Origin: Clostridiales bacterium
GTDB taxonomy: Bacteria > Bacillota > Clostridia > Lachnospirales > Lachnospiraceae
DNA length: 32,478 nt
Assembly (NCBI GenBank): GCA_012519195.1
Contig: JAAYQP010000087.1
Location: 1-32,478, forward strand
Direction of reading: 5' to 3'
Both the position numbers and the translations under genes were made by a program. Shown here one piece after another: positions 15,941 to 24,581 of the stretch. Under the pieces are notes generated by a model. That model searched no databases. It was not told where the DNA came from and was given only the letters and a program-made list of their open reading frames with translations. The stretch's first letter is position 1. Every line of letters begins with the position of its first letter.

Positions 15941-17581
15941 ATGCTAAAGGTATTTCTGGTGGAGGATGAGATTGTCGTACGGGAAGGCATTAAGAATAAT
16001 GTCAGTTGGGCAGAGAATGATTTTGTCTTCTGTGGCGAGGCCAGTGACGGGGAACTGGCCTATCCTATGATTCAAAAGATCAGGCCCGATATTGTGATTA
16101 CCGATATACGAATGCCTTTTATGGATGGCCTACAACTGAGCCGGCTTCTGAAGAAGGAGATGCCCTGGATTAAGATTATTATATTAAGCGGTTATGAGGA
16201 ATTTGAATATGCCCAGGAGGCTATTGAAATTGGGATTACCCAGTATCTGCTAAAGCCAATTAGTGGCCTTGAGCTTATGAAATGCATGAGAAATGTTCGG
16301 TCCATCATTTTAAAAGAGCAAGAGGAAAAACTTAATTTAGCAAGATACAAAAAGGAAATGAAAGAATATGAGGAAGATGAAAAAAGGCGTCTGTTTCACG
16401 ACATTATAAACCATAAGGAATCCTTGGTAAATATTTTAGAAAGAGGTAAGGAATTAAATCTCGAATTAAGTGCAATGACCTACAATATTGTCTTATTCAA
16501 GGTGAGTGAAAATAGGAAGGTGGATGGAGCCCCCAATCATCTATCCGAAGTAATGCAGAAATTGGATACCATATTTGAAGAGCAGGAGCAAGTGATCCGT
16601 TTTAATTTATTATTCGATGAGATGGCACTTCTTATCAAAGGAAATAGCGTAGAGGAAGTAAAAAAGATAAGAGATCATTATATCCATAAAATAAAAGAAC
16701 TTCTGGAATCCTATGAAGATATCCGATATTTTGGCGGGATCGGCAATCCGGTCAATCGTCTTGGAGAGTTAAAGCGATCCTTTCAGGAGGCAAGTAGGGC
16801 ATTCGCCTATCGATATATCTGGGATATCAATAAAATTATAGAATACCATCAAATTGCGCTGGAGCAGATTTCTTCAATCCCCTCCAGCGGTCTAAATGCT
16901 ATTAATGTGGTCCAATTAGATCGAAGAAAAGTGGAAACCTTTTTAAAAAGCGGAAGCAAGGAAGATATCCATTATTTTGTTGAGGAATATTTAAATTGCA
17001 TCGGTAAGGATAATCAAAATTCCATCCTATTTCTTCAGTATATCGCTATGGATATGTACTATATTACTGCTGGTTTCTCGGAAGAACTTGGATTTGGAGC
17101 AGAAGCGATAGCTACTCCTTTTCAAAGTGATTCACAGCTTGGAATGCAGGTTGCAACCTTTGCACTTACAAAAAAATATATCGTGAAAATCTTTTATCAA
17201 GTAATGGGTCTTCGGGATGAAATCGCTACAAAGCAGTATTCTGATATCATCCATAAAGCTAAAAAGTACATTAATGAGAATTTTACCAAGGAAGATATCT
17301 CCCTCAATCAAGTCGCATCTGAAGTGTATTTAAGTCCTAGCCATTTTAGCGCTGTATTCAGCCAAAAAACGGGACATACCTTTATCAAATACCTAACCGA
17401 TCTTCGTATGAATAAGGCAAAGGAGTTACTTAAAATTACCGATATGAAAACCTCAGAGATCGCTTATACGGTAGGCTATAAGGATCCCCACTACTTTTCC
17501 TATCTATTTAAGAAGACACAGCATTGCACACCGAGCCAATATCGAAGCAGCAATCAGTGGAGGGAGGTTAGGGAGGGATGA
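15941..17581 (+). CDS. AraC-type response regulator (YesN family)
   Basis: A 546-residue DNA-binding response regulator. Receiver domain 1-120 with EDE (8-10), Asp55 in IVITDIRMPF, and Lys in YLLKPI; a long middle region (about 130-430) with coiled-coil and YesN-type linker features; and at the C terminus two AraC helix-turn-helix motifs: SLNQVASEVYLSPSHFSAVF and TSEIAYTVGYKDPHYFSYLF, with the ending CTPSQYR. Such proteins usually activate carbohydrate uptake genes next to them. RBS GGAGGAGAAGG precedes ATG 15941. The stop overlaps the kinase start (ATGA), so the two are translationally coupled. The likely target is the ABC transporter at 19372. Confidence 0.92.
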   Translation: MLKVFLVEDEIVVREGIKNNVSWAENDFVFCGEASDGELAYPMIQKIRPDIVITDIRMPFMDGLQLSRLLKKEMPWIKIIILSGYEEFEYAQEAIEIGITQYLLKPISGLELMKCMRNVRSIILKEQEEKLNLARYKKEMKEYEEDEKRRLFHDIINHKESLVNILERGKELNLELSAMTYNIVLFKVSENRKVDGAPNHLSEVMQKLDTIFEEQEQVIRFNLLFDEMALLIKGNSVEEVKKIRDHYIHKIKELLESYEDIRYFGGIGNPVNRLGELKRSFQEASRAFAYRYIWDINKIIEYHQIALEQISSIPSSGLNAINVVQLDRRKVETFLKSGSKEDIHYFVEEYLNCIGKDNQNSILFLQYIAMDMYYITAGFSEELGFGAEAIATPFQSDSQLGMQVATFALTKKYIVKIFYQVMGLRDEIATKQYSDIIHKAKKYINENFTKEDISLNQVASEVYLSPSHFSAVFSQKTGHTFIKYLTDLRMNKAKELLKITDMKTSEIAYTVGYKDPHYFSYLFKKTQHCTPSQYRSSNQWREVREG

Positions 17582-19020
17582 AAATAGTTCGACCTAAGCT
17601 TTCTAATCTGAAATTAAATGTAAAGATTCGTCTCTATTTCTTCATAATTGTTCTGGTATTCATTCTTGTTTTCACAATGATATTTACCACCATGCTCAAG
17701 TATAACCGAGAATATAACCAGATTGTACATAGTGCAACAATAGCCAGTGGGTTTTCCATCGATTTTAAGAGCGAATTTGATTACAAAATGTACCGGATTA
17801 TTATTGGAAGTAAACCCTTCTATGAAGAAAATCCCTATGAAGATATTGAGGCGGCTTTAGATATCGCCACTAAACTTCAGAATGCGGCTAGAACGGAAGG
17901 AAACAAAGATCGGGGGGAAGCAATCTATAAATTTCTTGGGAATTTAACCAAGCATGTTCGTAAAATTGAGGAGAATCTAAAGGAGACTGGCCATTATGAT
18001 GAGAATATGACAACCCTGGAAAATGATATCCGGGTGTTAACCTCCCTCATTCAGGATACTTTGCTGGAATATATCTATTACGAAACTCTGGAAATGGAGA
18101 AGGTAAGAGCTGAGATGGAAGTCCAGATGGTAAAAACAATGGAATTTAGTATCCTCATGTTGGTTGTAGTGGTAGTTGGTGCCTTATTTTTCTCTGTAAT
18201 GATTTCAAACAGTATCTCAAAACCAATTAAATCCCTTAGTAGAATAACGAATCAAGTGGCTAAAGGAGACTTATCGGTGCGATCAAATATTACAAAAGGC
18301 GTCGAGGTAAAAATGCTCAGTGATTCTTTGAATATTATGATTGAGAAATTGAGTAACCTTATTGAGACCGTTAAGATCGAGCAAACGAATTTAAGGGAAG
18401 CAGAACTTAAATTGCTGCAGGAGCAGATTAATCCCCATTTTTTATATAATACCTTAGATACAATCACTTGGCTGGCTGAGGCAGGTAAGTCCAAAGAAGT
18501 CGTTGATGTAGTAGGATCCCTTTCTCACTATTTTAGAACATCACTGAGTAAGGGAAAGGATATGGTATCCCTTCGGGAAGAGGAACTACATGTCAGAAGC
18601 TATCTACAGATACAGAGGCTTCGATACGAAGATATTCTGACTTATGAAATTGCTATCGACGAGGAGTTAGGATCCTTTCGAATTCCCAAGATCACATTGC
18701 AACCCCTGGTTGAAAACGCTTTGTACCATGGGATAAAAAATAAGAGGGGCATGGGGAAGATTAGTATTCATGGAAGAATAGAAGAGGACAAGATTATTCT
18801 TACGGTCCGTGATAATGGGGTTGGAATGACGGAGGAAAGATTGCAGCAGGTGATGGAGGGAATTAACAATCGTAGGGAAGAGCATAAGAAAGATTTTTAT
18901 GGACTCTATAATGTCAATGCCCGACTGAATCTGCACTTTGGGCCACAGTATGGGTTAAGCATCAAAAGTACTTATATGGAGGGATCCGAAGTTACCGTCA
19001 CTATCCCTTGTAGTAGATAA
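17578..19020 (+). CDS. Membrane sensor histidine kinase (YesM family)
   Basis: A 480-residue membrane kinase that pairs with the response regulator encoded just upstream. Membrane segments at about 19-41 and 189-212 enclose an extracellular sensing region of about 145 residues, shorter than the dCACHE domains of many YesM proteins and mostly helical. HAMP follows (about 210-265), then the His_kinase domain with His287 in INPHFLYNTLDTI, and HATPase with Asn378 in LQPLVENALYHG and the G-box RDNGVGM. The short helical sensor suggests that it may sense the membrane-attached sugar-binding protein rather than sugar itself; this is inference. Start ATG 17578 overlaps the previous stop by four bases, with GGGAGG-rich sequence before it. 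No clear terminator follows. Confidence 0.92.
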   Translation: MKIVRPKLSNLKLNVKIRLYFFIIVLVFILVFTMIFTTMLKYNREYNQIVHSATIASGFSIDFKSEFDYKMYRIIIGSKPFYEENPYEDIEAALDIATKLQNAARTEGNKDRGEAIYKFLGNLTKHVRKIEENLKETGHYDENMTTLENDIRVLTSLIQDTLLEYIYYETLEMEKVRAEMEVQMVKTMEFSILMLVVVVVGALFFSVMISNSISKPIKSLSRITNQVAKGDLSVRSNITKGVEVKMLSDSLNIMIEKLSNLIETVKIEQTNLREAELKLLQEQINPHFLYNTLDTITWLAEAGKSKEVVDVVGSLSHYFRTSLSKGKDMVSLREEELHVRSYLQIQRLRYEDILTYEIAIDEELGSFRIPKITLQPLVENALYHGIKNKRGMGKISIHGRIEEDKIILTVRDNGVGMTEERLQQVMEGINNRREEHKKDFYGLYNVNARLNLHFGPQYGLSIKSTYMEGSEVTVTIPCSR

Positions 19021-19228
19021 ATGTATTAGCTATTATCTGCAGGCTTAGTCTAGATTACCATCTCCTTATACTAGATCCCATACAGAATCATAAAATAATG
19101 AACCTAAATCATAAAAAAACAAACTTTTCTTAGAATGATAAAAGACTTGAATTCAATGATAATAAAATAACGAAAAGCAATCAAAAGATATTCTCTTGTA
19201 CGAAAATTAATCTTTTGTGAAAATGTAA

Positions 19229-19307
19229 TTGTAACAATTGATAGATATCAGGTAGATCATAATCTATGTCTTGTAGCAATTGATTGATATCTGGTAGATC
19301 AAAATCT
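19229..19307 (+). repeat. Direct repeat of 37 bp, period 42, upstream of the sugar-transporter operon
   Basis: TTGTAACAATTGATAGATAT (19229 on) is repeated as TTGTAGCAATTGATTGATAT (19271 on). The full 37-bp units (19229-19265 and 19271-19307) differ at four positions. The spacing is about four helical turns. AraC-type regulators bind direct repeats on one face of the helix, so this is a candidate site for the YesN protein encoded upstream. The remainder of the 351-bp gap 19021-19371 is AT-rich, without a gene or clear terminator; a TTTACA follows the repeats (about 19308), with a weak -10. Confidence 0.6.
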
Positions 19308-19371
19308 TTTACAAGGGAAAAAACGAGAAATCGTAGAAAGGGGTCACTCATAAATTATCGAGGGAGGTTTT

Positions 19372-20448
19372 ATGATGAAAGCATTGAAGAGAGCATTAGC
19401 ATTGTTACTAGCTTCGATCCTCTGTATTTCATTTTGGGGATGCAGTAAACCTGCAGAGGAAACAACCAAGGAGACTAAGAAGGAAACAACAAAAGAAACT
19501 CAAAAAGAGCCGGCAAAGGATGAGAGTCAAGCTAAGACAGAAGAGAATGCAAAGGATGACTTGATCGTTGTTGGATATGCCCAGGTTGGAGCGGAGTCGG
19601 ATTGGAGAACAGCTAATACCGTATCCTTCCAAACAACCTTTGTCGAAGAGAATGGTTATAAATTAATCTTTGATGATGCACAGCAAAAGCAGGAAAATCA
19701 GATTAAAGCGATCCGGAACTTTATTCAACAGGAAGTTGATTATATCGTATTAGCTCCAGTGGTTGAGACTGGATGGGAAACGGTTCTAGGAGAAGCTAAG
19801 GAAGCTGGTATTCCGGTAATACTTTCTGACCGTATGATCGATGTTACCGATGATAGTCTCTATGTTGCCTGGGTTGGTGGTAACTTTATAAAAGAGGGTA
19901 ACGATTGTGTAGATTGGCTTGCTGGTTATTTAAAAGAGCAGGGCAGAGAGAATGAGCAGATCAACATTGTAACTCTACAGGGAACGATTGGATCTTCCGC
20001 ACAGGTAGGACGTACGAAAGGTGTGGAAGAGAAGTTATCAGAGCATCCGAATTGGACGATGCTAGATCGTCAGACTGGTGAATTTACCCAGTCGAAAGGT
20101 CAAGAGGTTATGGAATCCTTCCTGAAATCCTACGACGATATCGACGTAGTAATCGCAGAGAACGATAATATGGCTTTTGGAGCAATCGATGCGATTAAAG
20201 CAGCCGGTTTAGATCCGGGTGAAGATATCATTATCATAGGTTTTGATGCAGTACATGCAGCTTTTGAAGCAATGATTGCAGGAGATATGAACTGCTCGGT
20301 AGAATGTAATCCTTTGCATGGTCCGAGAGTAGCTGAAATCATCCAGAAACTGGAAAGAGGCGAGACCGTAGATAAAATTCAGTATGTGGATGAAGGTGTA
20401 TTCCCGGCAGAAACAGCAGCTGAGCTTATTGCTACTCGTACGTATTAA
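19372..20448 (+). CDS. Sugar ABC transporter substrate-binding lipoprotein, galactofuranose (YtfQ)-like
   Basis: A periplasmic-binding-protein type 1 lipoprotein that captures a sugar outside the cell and hands it to the permeases encoded downstream. The signal peptide ends in FWGC (Cys24 counting from the first of two ATGs; GGGAGG precedes both), followed by a low-complexity Lys/Thr/Glu linker (about 28-60) and the ligand-binding domain. GYAQVGAESDWRTANT, RNFIQQEVDYIVLAPVVETG and ENDNMAFGAIDAIKAAG match the YtfQ subgroup of the family. At 358 residues it is longer than YtfQ because of the linker and signal. Furanose sugar as substrate is inference from the family. A hairpin separates it from the ATPase gene. 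Confidence 0.9.
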   Translation: MMKALKRALALLLASILCISFWGCSKPAEETTKETKKETTKETQKEPAKDESQAKTEENAKDDLIVVGYAQVGAESDWRTANTVSFQTTFVEENGYKLIFDDAQQKQENQIKAIRNFIQQEVDYIVLAPVVETGWETVLGEAKEAGIPVILSDRMIDVTDDSLYVAWVGGNFIKEGNDCVDWLAGYLKEQGRENEQINIVTLQGTIGSSAQVGRTKGVEEKLSEHPNWTMLDRQTGEFTQSKGQEVMESFLKSYDDIDVVIAENDNMAFGAIDAIKAAGLDPGEDIIIIGFDAVHAAFEAMIAGDMNCSVECNPLHGPRVAEIIQKLERGETVDKIQYVDEGVFPAETAAELIATRTY

Positions 20449-20531
20449 AATTATTTTGATATCCTTTCGTGCTAAGAGTCATTAGACCAAATATAGGCTT
20501 AAACTTGTAAGTTAATATGGATAACACAAGA

Positions 20532-20568
20532 GGGTGGGGATGGTGCACAACACAGCCCCATCCTTTTT
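20532..20568 (+). terminator. Intercistronic hairpin between binding-protein and ATPase genes
   Basis: GGGTGGGG (20532-20539) pairs with CCCCATCC (20556-20563) over eight bp including one G-T, followed by TTTTT. It probably ends most transcripts so that the binding protein is made in excess of the ATPase and permeases. Confidence 0.65.
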
Positions 20569-20607
20569 ACAAAAGGGAGTTAATGAATAGGAAAGGATGG
20601 ATTCTAA

Positions 20608-22140
20608 TTGAATAAAGAGAAGGAAGTACTTCTTACCATGCGTAATATCGACAAAAGATTTCCTGGAGTTACTGCTCTATCAAAGGTTGATTTTACCTTA
20701 CGAGCAGGAGAAATCCATGCTCTGATGGGGGAAAATGGAGCAGGAAAATCCACTCTGATTAAGGTGCTTACCGGGGTTGAGGAAGCGGATGGGGGAGAAA
20801 TCCATATGCAGGGCATAGAGCATCCGATCCAGAACCGATCTCCGCAGGAAGCCCAGGCAAATGGAATTAGCACGGTGTATCAGGAAATCAATCTTTGCCC
20901 CAACCTTTCTGTTGCTGAGAATATCTTTATCGGAAGAGAGCCAAAGAAATTTGGAAGAGTTGATTGGAAAACGATCAACCGTAAAGCAAAAGAAATTCTA
21001 GATCGATTTCAAATTCATATCGATGTCACAAAGCCTTTGGAAAATTATTCTGTGGCTATTCAGCAAATGGTTGCGATTGCTCGGGCGGTGGATATTTCCT
21101 CTAGAGTTCTTATTCTAGATGAGCCTACCTCCAGCCTGGATGAACAGGAAGTAGAAAAATTATTTAATGTAATGCGCAATTTGAAGGAGCAAGGAATTGG
21201 GATTATTTTTGTAACCCATTTTTTAGAGCAGGTCTATAAGGTCAGTGACCGAATAACGGTTTTAAGAAATGGGACACTTGTGGGAGAGTTTGAAACCAAT
21301 AAATTACCACGGGTGCAGCTAGTTGCTAAGATGATAGGGAAAGAATTTGATGATCTATCGATGATAAAAAACAAGGTTGACTTATCGAAGAATCAAGAGA
21401 AAGCGGGAGTTATTCTGGAAGCGGAACAGCTAGGTAGAACAGGAGCCATTAAACCATTCGATTTAAAGATACGGAAAGGAGAAGTGGTTGGATTATCCGG
21501 ACTACTTGGTTCCGGACGTTCCGAAATGTCTCGGGTAATCTATGGAGCTGAAAGAGCGGATACTGGTGTACTTAAGTGGAAGGGTAAGAAGCTGGTTGTA
21601 AATGTACCTATGGATGCGATGAAAGCAGGAATAACCTATCTTCCAGAAAATCGGATGACCGAAGGAATTATAGCGGACCTATCTGTTCGGGAGAATATCA
21701 TCATCGCCCTTCAGGCTAAACATGGGATCCTCCATCTTATGAGCCGAAAGGAGCAGGAGGAGTTCACTGACCGATACATCGACCTACTTCAAATCAAGAC
21801 ACCGGATCGGGATGTGCCCATAAGTCAGCTCAGTGGTGGAAACCAGCAGAAGGTTATACTAGCCCGTTGGCTTTTGACCAATCCTGAATTTATGATTCTT
21901 GATGAGCCGACCAGAGGTATCGATGTTGGTACCAAGGCTGAGATTCAGAAGCTGGTACTATCCTTAGCAGAGAAGGGAAAATCCATTATCTTTATTTCCT
22001 CAGAAATTGAAGAAATGCTCCGTGTCTGTTCTAGAATGATCATCCTACGAGATGGCAGTAAGGTAGGGGAACTAGATGAGGATAGGTTGACGCAGGAGGA
22101 AATTATGAAAGCAATCGCAGGAGGTGGATATCATGCCTAA
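20608..22140 (+). CDS. Sugar ABC transporter ATP-binding protein, YtfR-like (two ATPase domains)
   Basis: A 510-residue fused ATPase that powers sugar uptake. The first domain has Walker A GENGAGKST (about 43-51), Q-loop YQEINLCPNLS and Walker B VLILDEPTSS. The second has the degenerate Walker A GLLGSGRSEM, the signature LSGGNQQK and Walker B FMILDEPTRGID, the normal arrangement for the RbsA/MglA/YtfR class, where the second site is weaker. The start is the TTG at 20608, with AGGAAAGGA ten bases upstream; the ATG inside that sequence runs straight into a stop. The 3' end overlaps the first permease gene by eight bases. Confidence 0.92.
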   Translation: MNKEKEVLLTMRNIDKRFPGVTALSKVDFTLRAGEIHALMGENGAGKSTLIKVLTGVEEADGGEIHMQGIEHPIQNRSPQEAQANGISTVYQEINLCPNLSVAENIFIGREPKKFGRVDWKTINRKAKEILDRFQIHIDVTKPLENYSVAIQQMVAIARAVDISSRVLILDEPTSSLDEQEVEKLFNVMRNLKEQGIGIIFVTHFLEQVYKVSDRITVLRNGTLVGEFETNKLPRVQLVAKMIGKEFDDLSMIKNKVDLSKNQEKAGVILEAEQLGRTGAIKPFDLKIRKGEVVGLSGLLGSGRSEMSRVIYGAERADTGVLKWKGKKLVVNVPMDAMKAGITYLPENRMTEGIIADLSVRENIIIALQAKHGILHLMSRKEQEEFTDRYIDLLQIKTPDRDVPISQLSGGNQQKVILARWLLTNPEFMILDEPTRGIDVGTKAEIQKLVLSLAEKGKSIIFISSEIEEMLRVCSRMIILRDGSKVGELDEDRLTQEEIMKAIAGGGYHA

Positions 22141-23194
22141 GTTAAAGACCTTATGGAGGAAGCTCACTGGGTATTCCTTATTCTTCCCTTTAACCTGCTT
22201 GGCAATCGTTTTGATTATAAACTTAATAAAAACCCCCACTTTCTTTCATATATCAATCAATAATGGGGTGCTATATGGTTTTATCATAGATATTCTAAAC
22301 CGATCCAGTGAACTAATTATCCTAGCGGTAGGGATGACCCTAGTTGTAGCTGGGTCCGGTGGAACGGATATCTCCGTGGGTGCAGTTAGTGCGGTGGCAG
22401 GAGCGGTTACCATATTTTCTTTGGTTGGCAGTATGAGCAGTGACATCTATCGGATACCCTATGGGCTTGCGATATTGTTAGGACTTTTGGGAGGAATGGC
22501 CTGCGGAGCCTTTAACGGTTTTCTGGTAGCAAAACTGAGGATACAGCCAATGGTAGCAACTTTGATTCTCTTTACAGCTGGAAGAGGGATCGCTCAGGTT
22601 ATTACCCAAGGATTTATCCTATATGTCAGAAAGGAGCAATTTAAATATCTGGGAAATTTTATTCCAGGTATTCCTGTTCCAACCCCAATCTTTGTAGCTA
22701 TTCTAGTGGTTGCAGTTACCCTGCTGGTACTAAAGAAAACAGCCTTAGGGCTCTATATCCAAACGGTTGGCATTAATGCAAAATCAGCTAGGTTGGTTGG
22801 TTTGAACGCCACCTTGATTATCTTTTTAGTCTATACCTTTAGTGGTCTTTGTGCAGGAATTGCAGGAATGATCATCACCTCAAGGGTATATTCCATCGAT
22901 GCGAATAATGCCGGCCTTAATATGGAGCTGGATGCGATACTAGCCGTAGCAATCGGTGGCAATAGCTTAGGCGGAGGAAAATTCTCACTGGCCGGAAGTA
23001 TTATTGGCGCCATTACCATACAGGCACTTACTACATCCCTATATGCGATGAAGGTTACTGCAGATCAGTTACCGGTATACAAAGCGATAGTAGTTATCTT
23101 CATTGTTATGCTACAATCAGCGGAGTTGAAGAGAATGCTACATTCTATGCTTAATAAGCACTCTATTCGCAAAGCAGGAAGGAAGGTGGCATAA
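22133..23194 (+). CDS. Sugar ABC transporter permease, YtfT-like
   Basis: An inner membrane permease of the BPD_transp_2 family, 353 residues with eight to ten hydrophobic segments. The start chosen is ATG 22133, six bases after AGGAGGTGG; the track uses GTG 22124 inside that ribosome binding site. The motif AVGMTLVVAGSGGTDISVGA, near residues 60-80, is the family signature; GSGGTDIS with Ser-Gly-Gly in place of the usual TGGIDIS resembles YtfT. The C-terminal half has the second signature AVAIGGNSLGGGKFSLAGSI. It forms the channel together with the permease encoded next. Overlaps the ATPase gene and abuts the next gene (TAATG). Confidence 0.92.
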   Translation: MPKLKTLWRKLTGYSLFFPLTCLAIVLIINLIKTPTFFHISINNGVLYGFIIDILNRSSELIILAVGMTLVVAGSGGTDISVGAVSAVAGAVTIFSLVGSMSSDIYRIPYGLAILLGLLGGMACGAFNGFLVAKLRIQPMVATLILFTAGRGIAQVITQGFILYVRKEQFKYLGNFIPGIPVPTPIFVAILVVAVTLLVLKKTALGLYIQTVGINAKSARLVGLNATLIIFLVYTFSGLCAGIAGMIITSRVYSIDANNAGLNMELDAILAVAIGGNSLGGGKFSLAGSIIGAITIQALTTSLYAMKVTADQLPVYKAIVVIFIVMLQSAELKRMLHSMLNKHSIRKAGRKVA

Positions 23195-24225
23195 TGATAA
23201 GAAAGTTAAGGGATCAACTGGGGGCAAACAACTTTCTGTTATTGATCACTATAGTCCTCTTTATTGCTATGTACATAGCAGGGATCATTGTATACCGGGA
23301 GAATAATTTTGGACGCTTCCAAGTATTTTTAAATCTCTTTATTAGTAATGCTGGATTAATCGTGGCCGCCGTAGGAATGACCATGGTACTAATTACAGGA
23401 GGAATTGACATATCCGTCGGCTCCATGGTTGCCATGACCTGCATGCTACTGGCCTGGATGATGGAGAATAAAAAGATTGGCGCAATCCCGGCAATCATTA
23501 TCGTTCTTTTAATTGGAGTAATATTTGGCTTGGTACAGGGTTTACTAATCGCCTATCTTAAAATTCAGCCATTTATTGTTACATTGGCTGGAATGTTCTT
23601 TGCTAGGGGGATGACCGCAGTAATCAGCACGGATATTATATCCATTAAGAATGAAACCTTTTTAAAGGTGGCAAATGCAAAGATCTATCTTCCCTTTGGT
23701 GGTTATGTCAACAAAAAAGGAGTGATGATCTATCCATACATCTATCCCAGCGTAATTATTGGGATTATCGTTTTAATCATTATATTCTATATCCTAAAGT
23801 TCACAAAATTCGGTCGATCCATCTACGCAGTTGGTGGAAATGAGCAGTCCGCACTACTCATGGGTTTGAATGTGAAACGGACTAAATTAAAGGTATATGT
23901 TCTCAATGGATTTCTAGCTGCACTGGCAGGTTTCGTATTCTGCTTAAATACCAGCGGCGGCTTTGTGGAACAAGCGAAGGGATTTGAGATGGAAGCAATC
24001 GCGGCAGCAGTAATCGGGGGGACCTTACTAACCGGTGGGATAGGTAATGTCTTAGGAAGCCTTTTTGGAGTCTTAATTAAGGGAACGATCGAGACCTTTA
24101 TAACTTTCCAGGGAACCCTATCCTCTTGGTGGACCAAGATTGTAATAGCAGCACTCCTATGCTTCTTCATCATCTTACAAAGTATCCTAGCATCGACAAA
24201 GCATAAGAGGCTAAAAAGTACATAA
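23194..24225 (+). CDS. Sugar ABC transporter permease, YjfF-like
   Basis: Second permease of the same transporter, 343 residues, BPD_transp_2 family. Signature AVGMTMVLITGGIDISVGSM (about 60-80) and the C-terminal AAVIGGTLLTGGIGNVLGSL. The pair of unlike permeases (rather than one homodimer as in ribose systems) together with the YtfQ-like binding protein is the layout of the galactofuranose transporter. Start ATG 23194 shares one base with the previous stop; GGAAGGTGG is the ribosome binding site. It is the last gene of the operon; no sugar-metabolising enzyme follows. Confidence 0.92.
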   Translation: MIRKLRDQLGANNFLLLITIVLFIAMYIAGIIVYRENNFGRFQVFLNLFISNAGLIVAAVGMTMVLITGGIDISVGSMVAMTCMLLAWMMENKKIGAIPAIIIVLLIGVIFGLVQGLLIAYLKIQPFIVTLAGMFFARGMTAVISTDIISIKNETFLKVANAKIYLPFGGYVNKKGVMIYPYIYPSVIIGIIVLIIIFYILKFTKFGRSIYAVGGNEQSALLMGLNVKRTKLKVYVLNGFLAALAGFVFCLNTSGGFVEQAKGFEMEAIAAAVIGGTLLTGGIGNVLGSLFGVLIKGTIETFITFQGTLSSWWTKIVIAALLCFFIILQSILASTKHKRLKST

Positions 24226-24338
24226 GGAAGAAAGATTATTCAATTCTGCAAGCTTATATCGAGCGAAAAAGGTTAAAGAATGTGTTTCATTAATGAGTAT
24301 AAAAAAAGTAAGATAGGTAAAAAAATATCGATAAAAAT

Positions 24339-24381
24339 AAATGTCCATCGCACAGACTTTTCATTGCGACGGACATTTTTT
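24339..24381 (+). terminator. Rho-independent terminator of the sugar-transporter operon
   Basis: AAATGTCCATCGCA (24339-24352) pairs with TGCGACGGACATTT (24365-24378), 13 of 14 bases, ending in TTTTTTT. The downstream promoter's -35 lies inside the 3' arm. Confidence 0.85.
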
Positions 24382-24391
24382 ATGGTATAAT
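24364..24391 (+). promoter_or_regulatory. Promoter of the coiled-coil/ftsE/ftsX operon
   Basis: TTGCGA (24364-24369), 16-bp spacer, TGG-extended perfect TATAAT (24386-24391). Predicted transcription start about 24398, leaving a leader of about 184 nt before ATG 24582. Confidence 0.6.
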
Positions 24392-24397
24392 GTTCAC

Positions 24398-24581
24398 GTA
24401 TAAGCAGATTAGCCCAAGGAGGTAAGAGTATTTTCAAGCTCGCTTGAAAAAATACTCTTGCGTGCTTGGGTAAGTGCAACGTGAGCGAGAAAGCTCAGCT
24501 TTCGAGCTCTAATCTGCGAGAGGTTTAGACAGTCTGGTTGCAGATTAGTTCGCACACTACCAACCAATTGGGGGGATTTTT
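24398..24581 (+). ncRNA. Structured leader RNA, candidate cis-regulatory switch (unrecognised)
   Basis: The leader can fold as a three-way junction. P1: GCAGATTAG (24404-24412) with CTAATCTGC (24509-24517). P2: CCCAAG (24413-24418) with CTTGGG (24465-24470). P2a: AAGAGTATTTTCAAG (24424-24438), loop CTCG, with 24443-24459. P3: GAGC-GA-GAAAG (24483-24493) with CTTTC-GA-GCTC (24499-24509), with a tandem GA/GA internal loop. A second exact GCAGATTAG at 24540-24548 can compete for CTAATCTGC, which would open P1. The ribosome binding site GGGGGGA follows at 24570-24576. It has no T-box sequence and matches no riboswitch consensus I know. An AAGGAGG at 24416-24422 has no start codon after it. Confidence 0.55.

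Noticed and set aside
18711-18724. TGAAAACGCTTTGT resembles a CcpA cre site
   Set aside because: It lies inside the histidine kinase gene and encodes the conserved N-box residues VENAL; the match follows from the codons, so I do not call it a control site.
24398-24581. T-box or known riboswitch for the ftsEX leader
   Set aside because: There is no AGGGTGG antiterminator bulge, no specifier-loop layout, no terminator with T-run, and none of the consensus cores I remember for common riboswitches.
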